A stretch of 64,000 bases of DNA from Psychrobacter pacificensis. GTDB lineage: Bacteria > Pseudomonadota > Gammaproteobacteria > Pseudomonadales > Moraxellaceae. How positions within the stretch are numbered: the stretch's first letter is position 1; every line of letters begins with the position of its first letter. Below are positions 9,534 through 18,818 of this stretch, in pieces. The notes below the pieces were generated by a model that ran no database searches, was not told the DNA's origin, and saw only the letters and a program-made list of their open reading frames with translations. The translations under genes were made by a program, and so were the position numbers. The stretch spans positions 1 through 64,000 of the forward strand of contig NZ_FNAL01000013.1 of the NCBI RefSeq assembly GCF_900101915.1. Reading direction: 5' to 3'.

Positions 9534-10568
9534 ATGAAAAAACTGATGCTCGCCAGCGCGTTATTTTGCAGTACTGTGCTTGCCATATCAGGCTGTCAAT
9601 CGACGAGTAAAAATACCGTATCCGTAGCGTACAGTACCACACAGGCCGATACGCTTGATATTCCAAAGAATCAAGTCATGCAATGGAGTAGTGGCTACAA
9701 CTGGCAACTGTCAGAAGTGACGCGAGATGATGGTCAGCTTATCCCTATCCAAAGTACAAACCCCATACGTTTGGCTATTGATCCAGGTAGACTGCATTTT
9801 TATCAGGGCTGTACGCACGATAAAATCGACCTATTCTCTGGTGCACCCCCATTCAGTTATAGCAGCTATATTGTACAGCTACCTGCGACCTGTACGAACA
9901 GCAGTACTGATGACTATAATATTCGCACGTTGTTTGAGGACTATGGTACGTATATGTTTGGGATTAAGTTACTACCTACAACATCCCTAACAGCACAGGA
10001 CGATACCATAGCCTCGCCAAAGCGCCTTGCACTGACTATGGAAAATGGCAACCAACTTATCTTTACAGGGATGGCAAAACCGCTACTTTCACCACCGATA
10101 GGGTTACCAATCAGTACTAAACTGCTAGCTAACTATAAGTGGCATTTGGAAAGCGCGGTTGCCAATCATTATGACGAGCAAGGAAAGCTGATGAATAGAG
10201 AACCGATTAGTTATTTTTATCATCCTGATTATCCTATTTCATTCGAGATTTTTAGTCAATCTGAAAATTCAATCATCTCTTTTGGTTCGAATTGCAATGG
10301 CTCTGGTGCACCTTATTTTCTACTTGACGATAATACGCTAAAGGTTGGCATGATTATCAGCACAATGATGGGCTGCGGCGAAACAGGCAATCGCATTGAA
10401 ACCACACTATTTAACTTTATGCAGGAAAGCAGCAGCACCCTGACGTTAAGTATGCAGCTACAATCAGCAACAGGTAATACAGGCGATTATCCACGTTATA
10501 ACCTACTGCAAACCATGGCAACAGGCGAAACATTAATTTGGAAAAATGAGCCAAAGAAAATCCCTTAA
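9534..10568 (+). CDS. META-domain lipoprotein, paralogue 2
   Basis: A 344-residue lipoprotein with the lipobox ISGC at about residues 18-21. It has the same two-unit architecture as its upstream neighbour: GYNWQLSEV near residue 50 and NYKWHLESAV near 200, followed by FGSNCNGSGAPY, STMMGCGETGNRIE and ETLIWKNE at the end. The conserved cysteines of the META core are present in both paralogues. AAAGGA, 8-9 bases before the ATG, is a good ribosome site. The signal peptide (MKKLMLASALFCS) closely resembles that of the following SodC lipoprotein (MNKTMLASALLCG), although the mature parts are unrelated. Confidence 0.85.
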   Translation: MKKLMLASALFCSTVLAISGCQSTSKNTVSVAYSTTQADTLDIPKNQVMQWSSGYNWQLSEVTRDDGQLIPIQSTNPIRLAIDPGRLHFYQGCTHDKIDLFSGAPPFSYSSYIVQLPATCTNSSTDDYNIRTLFEDYGTYMFGIKLLPTTSLTAQDDTIASPKRLALTMENGNQLIFTGMAKPLLSPPIGLPISTKLLANYKWHLESAVANHYDEQGKLMNREPISYFYHPDYPISFEIFSQSENSIISFGSNCNGSGAPYFLLDDNTLKVGMIISTMMGCGETGNRIETTLFNFMQESSSTLTLSMQLQSATGNTGDYPRYNLLQTMATGETLIWKNEPKKIP

Positions 10569-10763
10569 TACATTTTCAAACCCATACGTTACTTACATTT
10601 ATTAACCGATTGTTGCGCATTTAATGAATAACTATAGGGTTTGCTTGGCTATACTGACGATGATGTTAACAAATATCGATACGCGCTCTAACAGAACAAT
10701 AAATACAGATATTTGTGACTTTAACTACGTTCTAAATAATGAATAAAATAACTGGAGATAATA

Positions 10764-11321
10764 ATGAATAAGACAATGCTTGCAAGTGCCCTACTATGCG
10801 GATCAGCGTTAGCCATGACTGGTTGCCAAACGGTCGAAGGTCAAATGCAAACAGGCAATCCTGTCAATCAGCCAGCACTAAAATCTACCATCAAAGCGGT
10901 GAGCGGTGATAAAAACGAAGTCGGACAGATGTTCCTGCGTCCTGTCGACGGCGGTGTACAAGTCTACGGTAAGCTCATGAATCTACAGCCGGGCCAAACG
11001 GTTGCACTACATATTCATGAGACAGGTAGCTGTGCTGATATGGGTAAAGCGGCAGGCGGTCACTTCAATCCTAACAACAAACCACATTCTAATCCCGATG
11101 ATATGAATGGTCATGCAGGTGACCTACCTAACCTGACAGCCAATGAAGATGGCGTCGCTACTATCAACTATGTGAACAAAAAAATCACGGCCGATAAAGC
11201 AGGTAAGTATAGCGTGAATCGCCGCGCCTTTATCGTACATGCTGGCGCTGACGATTATACCAGCCAACCATCAGGCGCATCAGGTGACCGTGTTGCTTGC
11301 GGTATTATCGAGATGAACTAA
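10764..11321 (+). CDS. sodC: Cu/Zn superoxide dismutase, lipoprotein form
   Basis: Envelope enzyme converting superoxide to H2O2 and O2. The 185-residue protein has the lipobox MTGC at about residues 18-21, so it is anchored rather than free in the periplasm. Copper and zinc ligands are visible in order: ALHIHETGSC, GGHFNPNNKPHSN, GHAGDLPN and FIVHAGADDY; SGDRVACG holds the disulphide cysteine and active-site arginine. GGAGA precedes the ATG at 10764. It protects against external superoxide, for example from host cells or photochemistry. It has its own upstream gap of 195 bases and is probably transcribed independently of the META genes. Confidence 0.96.
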   Translation: MNKTMLASALLCGSALAMTGCQTVEGQMQTGNPVNQPALKSTIKAVSGDKNEVGQMFLRPVDGGVQVYGKLMNLQPGQTVALHIHETGSCADMGKAAGGHFNPNNKPHSNPDDMNGHAGDLPNLTANEDGVATINYVNKKITADKAGKYSVNRRAFIVHAGADDYTSQPSGASGDRVACGIIEMN

Positions 11322-11340
11322 TACTATATATATTAGCCAT

Positions 11341-11384
11341 AAAAAACCTCTTAACTATATTGTATATGGTTAAGAGGTTTTTTT
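11341..11384. terminator. Bidirectional terminator between sodC and topA
   Basis: A fifteen-base A/T-flanked stem (AAAAAACCTCTTAAC with GTTAAGAGGTTTTTTT) with a thirteen-base loop separates the convergent sodC and topA genes; there are T runs on both strands. Confidence 0.88.
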
Positions 11385-11403
11385 ATGACCGGTAGAAAAG
11401 TAG

Positions 11404-14085
11404 TTACTCTTCTACCCACTCGCCTTTACGCCAGTAAACACCCCAACGAGTGGCCTTGCCATTTTTCTCAGAGCCGATGTACTGCTCTTTTTTCTTACGT
11501 GACCAACGTAATATAGTTGGGTTACCCTCAGGATCTTCATCTGGTCCCTCAAACAGATATTGGAACTTGTCTTCCATCTTGTCTTTTATTTCCCGTAGCT
11601 CAGCGAGCTTGGGCGCACGAGTCTCACGCACCTTTGGAAATTTAGAAGCCGCTAAGAACATGCCTGCCGCCCCTTCACGCAAAATGAAGTAATCATCATG
11701 CTTGGTCGATTTTAGCTCTGGTAGATGAATAGGATCCATACGCGGCGGTGCTGCTTCGCCTGTTTTTAGTACCTTGCGGGTGTTATCACATTTCTGACAA
11801 GCAAAATACGGACCAAAGCGACCTGTCTTTAGCTCCATCTGACCATCACACTTGTCACAGTCGATGGTTGGCGCATCTGAGCCTGGTACTTCAAACTTAC
11901 CTTCTTCTAGAATATAACCGTCACAATCAGGGTTATTACCGCAGATGTGTAGCTTGAGACCACCATCAACGATATAACCATTCATTGCGGTGCCGCATTT
12001 CGGACAGCGTTTTTTCTCCATCAAATCTTTGACTTCTGCCGTTTCATCATCCCCCTCTGGATCATCTAGATTGGCAAATGCTTCAACTGGCATTAGATTT
12101 TTGGTGCCTTTACAGCGCTCTTTTGGCGGCAAGTTATAGCCAGTACAGCCCAAGAATACGCCTGTTGAGCCTGTACGCAGCTGCATCGGACGATCGCAAA
12201 TATCGCAATGCACATCTGGCACGTCGGTTGGATCATTCGGACGCATGCCATCTTTGCCTTTGGCATGCTCAAGGGTGGTTTTGAACTCACCATAGAAATT
12301 ATCGAGCACGTCTTTCCAATCTTGCTCACCCTCGGCGACATGATCGAGCTTGTCTTCAAGCGCAGCAGTAAAGGTATAATCCATCAAATCTGGGAAGCTT
12401 GCGGTCAATCTATCGGTGACGATATCGCCCATTTTTTCGGCAAACAAGCGCTTGTTTTCGAGCTTGACATAGCCGCGGTCTTGAATGGTCGAGATAATTG
12501 AGGCATAAGTCGAGGGACGACCAATACCTTTTTTCTCAAGCTCTTTGACAAGACTTGCCTCAGTATAGCGCGGTGGCGGCTTGGTAAAGTGTTGGCTTGG
12601 ATCGAGCTTATCTAGGGTGAGCTTATCGCCTTTTTTGACATCAGGGAGCAGCGTATCATCAGTTTTGGCCGGCGGCATAACACGAGTATAGCCATCAAAA
12701 GTCATCGTACGGCCGCGCGCTTTTAGCTCGACATTACCCGCCTCTACCAAAAGATTGACTGATAGATATTTGGCAGGCGTCATCTGACAAGCCACAAACT
12801 GACGCCAGATTAGCTCGTATAGACGTATGGCATCACGCTCAACGCCTTTCATTTGCGTTGACTTTAAGTTGACATTAGAAGGACGAATCGCTTCATGCGC
12901 CTCTTGAGCGCCTTGCTTATTGCCATAAAAATTTGGCTTTTCTGGCACGTATTTTGCGCCATAGTTGTCTTCGATATGACCACGGACAGCCGCGAGCGCA
13001 TCACCAGACAAGAACGTCGAGTCGGTACGCATATAAGTGATGTGACCCGCCTCATATAGACGCTGCGCCAAAATCATGGTCTTTTTAACAGAAAATCCCA
13101 AACGTGTACTGGCGGCTTGCTGCAAAGTCGAGGTGATAAAAGGCGCACTTGGACGTGACTGGGTTGGCTTCTCTTCACGCTCTTTAACGATAAAATCGCT
13201 TGCCTTGAGTATCTCAAGCACTTTATCGGTTTGCTCTTTATTGCCAAGCTTTAGCGTTTTACCGCCTTGTTTGGTAGCCTCTAAACGGATACCGATTTGC
13301 TCCGCATCTGAGGCTTTTTTGGTTTTATCATGAGCGACATGTGTATCTGCATGGATTTGCCAGTATTCTTCTGGAATGAACGCGCGAATTTCATGCTCAC
13401 GCTCAACAACCAAGCGCATAGCAACTGACTGCACACGGCCTGCTGATAGTCCGCGAGCAATCTTTTGCCATAATAGTGGCGATACCATAAAGCCAACGAC
13501 ACGGTCCAAGAATCTGCGCGCTTGCTGAGCATTGACGCGATCGATATCAAGCTTTGAGGGTTGTTTAAAGGCATTTTGGATGGCTGATTTGGTAATCTCG
13601 TTAAAGACCACACGTTGATACTTGCTATCAGGCCCACCGATAACTTCTTTTAGATGCCAAGCGATCGCCTCCCCTTCTCTATCCATATCCGTTGCCAGAT
13701 AGATTTTGTCAGCGTCTTTGGCCAGTGCTTTGAGCTCTTTGATGACCTTGGTTTTGTTTGGCAATACTTCATAGACCGCCGCCCAATCATGCTCTGGATC
13801 TACGCCCATGCGGCGTACCAGTGCTTGCTGTGCTTTTTCTTCTTTGGTCAGACTGTCATCTTTTTTGGTCGTGGTTGCTTTTTTTGCGCTTTTATTTGCA
13901 CTAACTGGTAAATCACGGACATGACCGATGCTCGAGCGTACGATAAAATCATCGCCAAGATATTTATTAATGGTTTTTGCTTTGGCTGGTGATTCTACAA
14001 TCACCAAAGACTTGCCCTTTGGGCTGTCAGCAGCTGATGCTGCGGTTTTTTTGGTTGTGGTTTTTGCCATATTTGACGACACCAT
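11404..14085 (-). CDS. topA: DNA topoisomerase I
   Basis: Type IA topoisomerase that relaxes negative supercoils. The Toprim domain begins at about residue 27 ([18 protein letters not shown]) with the acidic motif [15 protein letters not shown]; the catalytic tyrosine is in HITYMRTDS at about residue 351; [19 protein letters not shown] is the usual type IA signature. The C-terminus carries three zinc-ribbon units (CDIC...C, CPKC...C, CDKC...C) and a basic tail, as in E. coli TopA. At 893 aa it is slightly longer than E. coli (865). A second ATG at 14070 (MAKTTTKK) may be the real start, and neither has a strong ribosome site. It is transcribed alone. Confidence 0.96.
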   Translation of the reverse strand: MVSSNMAKTTTKKTAASAADSPKGKSLVIVESPAKAKTINKYLGDDFIVRSSIGHVRDLPVSANKSAKKATTTKKDDSLTKEEKAQQALVRRMGVDPEHDWAAVYEVLPNKTKVIKELKALAKDADKIYLATDMDREGEAIAWHLKEVIGGPDSKYQRVVFNEITKSAIQNAFKQPSKLDIDRVNAQQARRFLDRVVGFMVSPLLWQKIARGLSAGRVQSVAMRLVVEREHEIRAFIPEEYWQIHADTHVAHDKTKKASDAEQIGIRLEATKQGGKTLKLGNKEQTDKVLEILKASDFIVKEREEKPTQSRPSAPFITSTLQQAASTRLGFSVKKTMILAQRLYEAGHITYMRTDSTFLSGDALAAVRGHIEDNYGAKYVPEKPNFYGNKQGAQEAHEAIRPSNVNLKSTQMKGVERDAIRLYELIWRQFVACQMTPAKYLSVNLLVEAGNVELKARGRTMTFDGYTRVMPPAKTDDTLLPDVKKGDKLTLDKLDPSQHFTKPPPRYTEASLVKELEKKGIGRPSTYASIISTIQDRGYVKLENKRLFAEKMGDIVTDRLTASFPDLMDYTFTAALEDKLDHVAEGEQDWKDVLDNFYGEFKTTLEHAKGKDGMRPNDPTDVPDVHCDICDRPMQLRTGSTGVFLGCTGYNLPPKERCKGTKNLMPVEAFANLDDPEGDDETAEVKDLMEKKRCPKCGTAMNGYIVDGGLKLHICGNNPDCDGYILEEGKFEVPGSDAPTIDCDKCDGQMELKTGRFGPYFACQKCDNTRKVLKTGEAAPPRMDPIHLPELKSTKHDDYFILREGAAGMFLAASKFPKVRETRAPKLAELREIKDKMEDKFQYLFEGPDEDPEGNPTILRWSRKKKEQYIGSEKNGKATRWGVYWRKGEWVEE

Positions 14086-14218
14086 AATATAAGTGATTAA
14101 AAGTATAAGTAGATTGAAAGTAACATTACAGTCAGTAGCAGAGTAATTTATGGGTACTGATGATCAGGGGTTGGCCATGACTCAGCGATTTATAGTAATA
14201 GTAGCTGCTGATAAAAAA

Positions 14219-14240
14219 GGTTATAAAACAAATTATAACC
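14219..14240. other. AT-rich perfect palindrome upstream of topA
   Basis: GGTTATAA / TTATAACC with a six-base loop, 130-150 bases upstream of the topA start, in an otherwise featureless 278-base gap. It could be an operator or a hairpin; no protein can be assigned. Confidence 0.3.
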
Positions 14241-14363
14241 ATAAAATAAAGATATAGTTATAAAGACGTTACACTGCTAAGCGTTAAACTGTCAACTTTA
14301 AATAAACTGAATATGAAAAACTACTTGCATATCGCCCTTTAATGGAGACAAAAAAGCGCTTTA

Positions 14364-14966
14364 CTAGCCTCTCGCGTCTTTTTGCATTTGTATCGCCCAT
14401 TTCTCAAGATTGGCTTTGAGCACTAACAGATCTGCCTCAATCCGTTGCTGATGATACGTGGGATTAGAGTTTGGGCGCACGTAAGCAATGTCTTCCCAAT
14501 AAATGATAATGCTATTGGCCTTGGTCATCAGCCCTTTAACAAACGGCTCAATGCTCACTGGTAGCTCTAATGGTGCTTTGTCCAAACTAAAATCGGTTTT
14601 TTTCACCGTCACATTATTGCTGCTTTGCGTAGAGCGAATGGCACTTGGAATATGGAGTGTTTTTGCATCATCGCTGGTATCAACAAAACTGCTATCTGGT
14701 CGCCATTGTCCATCGATCACTTGATAGCGTGTGTGCGGCAGTTTGGTCTCTTCTAATATCAGACAATACTGTCCAAGCATACCGCGGCCATATTCATTAT
14801 CACGACCTTTGATCCAATCAGGGCAAGCAACGAGCTTTGGATTAAGCTGCAAACGGCGTGCGGTCATACGCAGCTTGTCTAAACGCTGATCGATACCATT
14901 CGGTTTGAGCGCCATCATACTCCCTAAGACGAATAGTACAATGATAACGCCAATCAATGTTCCCAT
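14364..14966 (-). CDS. Membrane-anchored hypothetical protein
   Basis: A 200-residue protein with one N-terminal membrane helix (residues 3-20, GVIIVLFVLGSMMAL) followed by a soluble domain of about 180 residues, probably facing the cytoplasm because basic residues dominate just after the helix (RLDKLRMTARRLQ). Three cysteines, and the segments YGRGMLGQYCLILEE and YHQQRIEADLLVLKANLEKW, are the most distinctive parts. Well-formed codon use and a conserved-looking C-terminal coiled region argue that it is real. I do not recognise the family. It stands alone between topA and a DUF2799 lipoprotein. Confidence 0.75.
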   Translation of the reverse strand: MGTLIGVIIVLFVLGSMMALKPNGIDQRLDKLRMTARRLQLNPKLVACPDWIKGRDNEYGRGMLGQYCLILEETKLPHTRYQVIDGQWRPDSSFVDTSDDAKTLHIPSAIRSTQSSNNVTVKKTDFSLDKAPLELPVSIEPFVKGLMTKANSIIIYWEDIAYVRPNSNPTYHQQRIEADLLVLKANLEKWAIQMQKDARG

Positions 14967-15366
14967 GATGCTCTGGCCTTTTAACTAAATAAAAATGATG
15001 CTAAACAATATCAATATAACTGCCACGGCTAATAACCGCTGTCTACGCCAACAGTAAAAATAACGGCTTTATAAATAACTATCCTATAAATCGTTAACGT
15101 GAACTGGCTGCTACTCACATGACAGATAACGATATAGCAAGACTTATAATGAGCTCGAACCCGCAAAAATCAAGCACTGCCACTCAACTACTATTCAAAA
15201 ACTGGCTATATGGCTCACTCTTTATTTGTCAGTTATACTGTTAAATCAGACATTTAGCGTGCCTAATCATCAGTAGCATAGCCACATACAAAAACCAGAT
15301 ACAAAAAGTGGTCGGCGTAAAAAAGTGCTATGATAAACCATAATTTTAAACGCGCGCAGGTTTATT
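14967..15366. other. Intergenic region, nothing recognised
   Basis: A 400-base gap between divergent genes. A TATGAT at 15329-15334 could be the -10 of the plus-strand gene at 15367, but no convincing -35 lies upstream. No repeat, RNA or small ORF was supported. Confidence 0.4.
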
Positions 15367-15900
15367 ATGAATTATCTTATTAAGTCAAACTCGTCAAGCG
15401 CTTATATCGCTAGCAAGCTGACAGGTAAACTCCTGAGCAACACTGGCATAAGCTTATCATCACTTGGCGCAATCGTACTAACAGTGTCAGGCTGTGCCAC
15501 TACCCAAAGCCTGACCCCGCAGCAATGTCAAAGCAGTAACTGGCAAGAAGTCGGTTATGCCGATGGTCTACAAGGTCGTTCAGGGGCTTACTTCGGGCAC
15601 TATACCAACAGCTGCGCCAGTGTCGGAGGCGCCAGTCCTAACCGCATACAGTGGGAGCAAGGACGACAGCAAGGTCTCAAAAACTACTGTACCGAGCTGA
15701 ACGCTTATAAGCTCGGTCGCGAAGGCTATGACTGGCAGCCAGTCTGTCCATTAGAAGGTATTGAGAAATTAGAAGAAGCTTACTCTCAAGGACGCTACTA
15801 CTATATCCGTCAGCGCGATCTGGATTACTTGCGCTCGCCTTATCCGTTTGGTTACGGACATCTGGGCTTTGGCTACCGTCCATTTGGCTATGGCTGGTAA
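15367..15900 (+). CDS. DUF2799-family lipoprotein
   Basis: A 177-residue protein with an unusually long N-terminal leader; the lipobox VSGC ends at about residue 43. A later start would shorten the leader, but no in-frame ATG with a ribosome site is seen. The mature part matches DUF2799: CQSSNWQEVGYADGLQG, WEQGRQQGLKNYC and YKLGREGYDWQPVC, with paired cysteines and repeated G-x-x-x-G. It ends with an aromatic Gly/Tyr/Phe tail (PFGYGHLGFGYRPFGYGW). The family is of unknown function in the outer-membrane lipoprotein pool. Confidence 0.85.
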   Translation: MNYLIKSNSSSAYIASKLTGKLLSNTGISLSSLGAIVLTVSGCATTQSLTPQQCQSSNWQEVGYADGLQGRSGAYFGHYTNSCASVGGASPNRIQWEQGRQQGLKNYCTELNAYKLGREGYDWQPVCPLEGIEKLEEAYSQGRYYYIRQRDLDYLRSPYPFGYGHLGFGYRPFGYGW

Positions 15901-15907
15901 AAAGAAA

Positions 15908-15951
15908 ACCTCAGTGATGACTTAATTTGAGGTTTAAGTCGTCACTGAGGT
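15908..15951. terminator. Long hairpin between DUF2799 gene and exbD
   Basis: A seventeen-base stem with one mismatch (15908-15924 and 15935-15951). On the minus strand it is followed by TTTTCTTTTT, so it probably terminates the tonB-exbB-exbD transcript 150 bases after the exbD stop; the plus strand lacks a T run. Confidence 0.6.
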
Positions 15952-15970
15952 CGGAGAGAAGCTTATTATT

Positions 15971-16048
15971 TTGATCGTTCTTATTATTGTTATGGCGCTC
16001 GTGCTATTCATTGGCTTGTTGATTTATATCGACAATTTTTTGCTGTAA
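15971..16048 (+). CDS. Possible 18-25 residue membrane miniprotein
   Basis: A very short frame (TTG at 15971 or ATG at 15992, stop at 16046-16048) encodes an almost wholly hydrophobic peptide ending in LLIYIDNFLL. GGAGAG at 15953-15958 could be its ribosome site, though it is 12 bases or more from the TTG. It lies between the hairpin and exbD. Chance occurrence cannot be excluded. Confidence 0.22.
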   Translation: MIVLIIVMALVLFIGLLIYIDNFLL

Positions 16049-16100
16049 CGGACGTTGCATTTCGCTGCTTATTACTACTTACTACCGTTTATCGCTGCTA

Positions 16101-16502
16101 TTATTCATTGACAAAGGCAATCTTGGTAAGTCCTGCTTGACTGGCAGCCGCCAAGACCTGAGCGACCGTATCATACTTACCTTCTTTATCGGCGCGCAGT
16201 TGTACTGAAGGATCTTTGCCGGTTGCGCCTTGCTCCTGCAAACGCGCCTCTAGCGCTTCCATGCTGATGGGATCGCTGTCCCAAAATATCCCCGCGTCTT
16301 TATCAATACTGATTTGAATGGCTTCTGGCGGCGTTTGATTGACCTCAGCACTGGTCTTTGGCAAATCTAAAGGAACCGTCGGATTCAGCACGGTCGCTGT
16401 CAATAAAAAGATAATCATCAATACCAGCATGATATCGATAAGCGGAATGAGGTTCATCTCATTCATACCTTGAACGTCATCATCACCCAGTTGAAATGCC
16501 AT
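16101..16502 (-). CDS. exbD: ExbD/TolR-family biopolymer transport protein
   Basis: Inner-membrane partner of ExbB that uses the proton gradient to energise TonB. The ATG at 16502 (MAFQLGDDDVQGMNEMN) gives the canonical N-terminus and has GAGAA upstream; the longer TTG-started frame to 16514 is less likely. The single helix at about residues 18-38 contains the essential aspartate (NLIPLIDIMLVLMIIF), followed by a periplasmic domain of about 95 residues ending in KIAFVNE. It lies 50 bases downstream of exbB in the operon tonB-exbB-exbD. Confidence 0.93.
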   Translation of the reverse strand: MAFQLGDDDVQGMNEMNLIPLIDIMLVLMIIFLLTATVLNPTVPLDLPKTSAEVNQTPPEAIQISIDKDAGIFWDSDPISMEALEARLQEQGATGKDPSVQLRADKEGKYDTVAQVLAAASQAGLTKIAFVNE

Positions 16503-16552
16503 AATTATTCTCAATACTTGTGTTTATTGTCATGCCACCAAGAGGTGCTTTT

Positions 16553-17239
16553 TTATTCTGCCACAGAGCTGCTGTAGTGGCGCGCTTGCTGCGTGTCTAC
16601 TGCTGCATCGATAGTATTTGAGCGATTGCCTTTAACCGCCTGCACCGATGTTGCGCCCGCATTCGGGCTAGTAGACGATGGCACAGGCTCAGCAGACCCG
16701 GACAACAGATCATGTGCTCTATCATTGGCTTGATACATCACACGGCGATTGATACGTACTGCTAGGTTGTAAAACACCACAGCTGGAATAGCCACAGCGA
16801 TACCAAGACCCGTCATAATTAGTGCCTCACCAACGGGGCCTGCCACTTGTCCCAATCCTGCCTGTCCACTCATACCAATATTATGCAGCGCGTGGAAAAT
16901 GCCCCACACCGTGCCAAATAAGCCGATAAATGGCGCGATCGCTGCCGTCGTTCCAAGAATAGGTAAGCCGCGCTCGCTGGCAAAACGGTAGCGCCCTATG
17001 TGCTTGAGTAACGTCTGTTCAGTGACCAAACGACGAGCGGCAGCATCGGAGCCGACCAAATCGGCCTGCTTTGCTTGTAGTTGTTGACTCAAGTCATCTG
17101 CTACACTGGTCGCCAGTTTGCGACTTTGCAATACGCGGACGATACCTGTCACCCAAGAGAGAATAGATAACGCAAGTAACAAAAAGAATAACGTCTTTGT
17201 CACCATGTCGCTGATCTGCCAGTATTGCATAAAGTCCAT
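16553..17239 (-). CDS. exbB: ExbB/TolQ/MotA-family proton channel protein
   Basis: Forms the proton channel with ExbD. The 228-residue protein has three helices: about residues 14-34, then a long cytoplasmic stretch, and two more at about 105-130 and 140-165 (GLFGTVWGIFHAL and GEALIMTGLGIAVAIPAVVFYN), the typical MotA_ExbB core. The tail after residue 190 is Ser/Ala-rich and variable. Its position between tonB and exbD supports ExbB over TolQ, because no tolA, tolB or pal is present. Confidence 0.93.
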   Translation of the reverse strand: MDFMQYWQISDMVTKTLFFLLLALSILSWVTGIVRVLQSRKLATSVADDLSQQLQAKQADLVGSDAAARRLVTEQTLLKHIGRYRFASERGLPILGTTAAIAPFIGLFGTVWGIFHALHNIGMSGQAGLGQVAGPVGEALIMTGLGIAVAIPAVVFYNLAVRINRRVMYQANDRAHDLLSGSAEPVPSSTSPNAGATSVQAVKGNRSNTIDAAVDTQQARHYSSSVAE

Positions 17240-17347
17240 ATCAGACTCCTTAATGTTTTATGCCATCACATGCTACTAAAATGAGTATCATGCCTTGTCT
17301 TATTATGAAAGATTATCAATAAATACGTTGTTATAAAATATAAATAC

Positions 17348-18307
17348 TTAAGGAACCGCATAGCTGATCGGCAAGGTCACATTGCCCACCACGGGTGCGC
17401 CATTCTTGGTAAAGGGTTTGAACTTGCCAGAGCGTACTTGACGCTGGGCTTCTTTATCCAGCAAAGTATTGCCTGAAGACTGCGCCACTCGCACGCTATC
17501 GATACCACCTTGTTTATTGACACGCAATACCAATACCACGTTGAGCGTATCACCTGAACGCGCTCTACGTGCCGCACGATCAGGAAAGCTAAAGTTTGGC
17601 GCAGAGGCCCAATTGGCAGCGCTCGCAGTAAAGCTTACAGGCTCATTACTCTGTGCTCGAGCAGCAGCTTCTCTAGCGGCTTGTGCTTGGGCGGCGGCTT
17701 CTGCTTCTCTAGCAGCTTTTGCTTGTGCCGCAGCCTTAGCATCCGCGACTCTTTTGGCTTCTTGCGCTGCTCTGTCTTGTGCTTCTTGAGCGGCTTTTTT
17801 GGCTCGAGCAGCAGCCTCTTTGCGCTGTTCATCAGCAGCTGATGTATCAACTGTCGGTTCTGGGCTGATCTTTTTGGGTGCTGCTTCTTTTGGTACAGGC
17901 TTTTGACTACTCTCAGTAGATGTTTTTTCGGTTGCGATGATTGGCGGTGTTTCAGATACTTTTTTCACCACAGGCTTCGCTGGTTCTATAGGTGTCTCGA
18001 CACGCTTCTTAGGCGGTGGCTCTGCTTTTGGCTTTTGTACAGGCTTAGGTTGCACTTCTTTTTTGACGGTGACCTTTTTGACCTGCTGCACAGGTTCTTT
18101 CGTTTCTACTTTCGCTACTGCATTATTAGCAGGTAACGTCACAAACTCTATTTCGACAGGCGTGATATCTTCTTTTGGCGCAGGCTGTGGTTTGGGCGTT
18201 TTGATCACCGCCAAGGCGACTGCGGTGAGTACATGCAGCCCTACTACTACGAGAAGAGATAGCAGTATCAATCTGGTTGGTGGTGTCTCTAAATCCGTTG
18301 AACTCAT
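17348..18307 (-). CDS. tonB: Energy transducer TonB
   Basis: Links the inner-membrane ExbBD motor to outer-membrane receptors. Residues 13-36 are the N-terminal signal anchor (ILLSLLVVVGLHVLTAVAL, with the conserved histidine). Residues 38-150 are Pro/Lys/Val-rich (VQPKPVQKPKAEPPPKKR) and span the periplasm. Residues 155-220 are an Ala/Arg/Gln/Glu-rich helical stretch like that of TolA or long TonB proteins. Residues 235-319 form the TonB C-terminal domain (NVVLVLRVNKQGGIDSVRV, FKPFTKNGAPV). It is first in the operon, behind a Fur-box-like sequence. Confidence 0.93.
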   Translation of the reverse strand: MSSTDLETPPTRLILLSLLVVVGLHVLTAVALAVIKTPKPQPAPKEDITPVEIEFVTLPANNAVAKVETKEPVQQVKKVTVKKEVQPKPVQKPKAEPPPKKRVETPIEPAKPVVKKVSETPPIIATEKTSTESSQKPVPKEAAPKKISPEPTVDTSAADEQRKEAAARAKKAAQEAQDRAAQEAKRVADAKAAAQAKAAREAEAAAQAQAAREAAARAQSNEPVSFTASAANWASAPNFSFPDRAARRARSGDTLNVVLVLRVNKQGGIDSVRVAQSSGNTLLDKEAQRQVRSGKFKPFTKNGAPVVGNVTLPISYAVP

Positions 18308-18360
18308 AACAGCCTAATGTTTATTATCCGAGGTGGAATGGCGTTGATAATAATGCAAAC

Positions 18361-18379
18361 GATAATTATTATCAATAAT
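18361..18379. promoter_or_regulatory. Fur-box-like site upstream of tonB
   Basis: GATAATTATTATCAATAAT resembles the Fur consensus GATAATGATAATCATTATC (hexamer GATAAT arrays). A further GATAAT lies at 18346-18351. The position just upstream of tonB fits iron repression. Confidence 0.6.
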
Positions 18380-18526
18380 AATTTATAATATTTTCTTTGC
18401 TTTGTGAACTCATTGCCTCTTATCTCTGACAGATGTCCTATAACTATTGAGCATTACTGCCATCTCGCCCGTATTTAGCTCGCTTTTTTAATAAGTCTTT
18501 TAGATAAATACTTATCGTCAATAAAA

Positions 18527-18555
18527 ATCATTATCATTATTATTATTGATAATGA
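18527..18555. promoter_or_regulatory. Fur-box-like array upstream of the siderophore importer
   Basis: ATCATTATCATTATTATTA followed by TTGATAATGA contains overlapping CATTAT/GATAAT hexamers in both orientations, as expected for a double Fur site. It lies between the divergent tonB and binding-protein genes and could control both. Confidence 0.65.
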
Positions 18556-18818
18556 GTCTCAACTACTTTATCATAACGGCTGTTTGGTTTTTCCGTATCA
18601 TGATCAAAAACTGATACCCATAAAAATATCCAAACCATAAAACGCTCAACCCAAAAGAATAAGGCTAGAGAGTAAAACTGACAGGCGCTCTATCGGCACC
18701 CCTTTGATATGAGCATTACTCTGCCCAGCTGCTCTCATCATTTTCTATTTCTATTGTGCTACCTGTGCAGTTGTCTTATTAACAGACTGCTTAAACATCC
18801 TGATATACCGAGTCCCTT

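Larger units (their letters stand above)
18308..18818. promoter_or_regulatory. Divergent control region of tonB operon and siderophore ABC operon
   Basis: A 511-base gap with two AT-rich Fur-box-like sites listed separately (18361-18379 and 18527-18555). The remainder, 18560-18818, shows no clear motif. Confidence 0.6.

Noticed and set aside
12093-13911. Several antisense open frames within topA
   Set aside because: They follow codon structure of the topA frame on the other strand and have no start signals or protein-like composition.
14967-15366. Small RNA or tRNA in the gap before the DUF2799 gene
   Set aside because: No cloverleaf, promoter-terminator pair or stable structure was found by reading.
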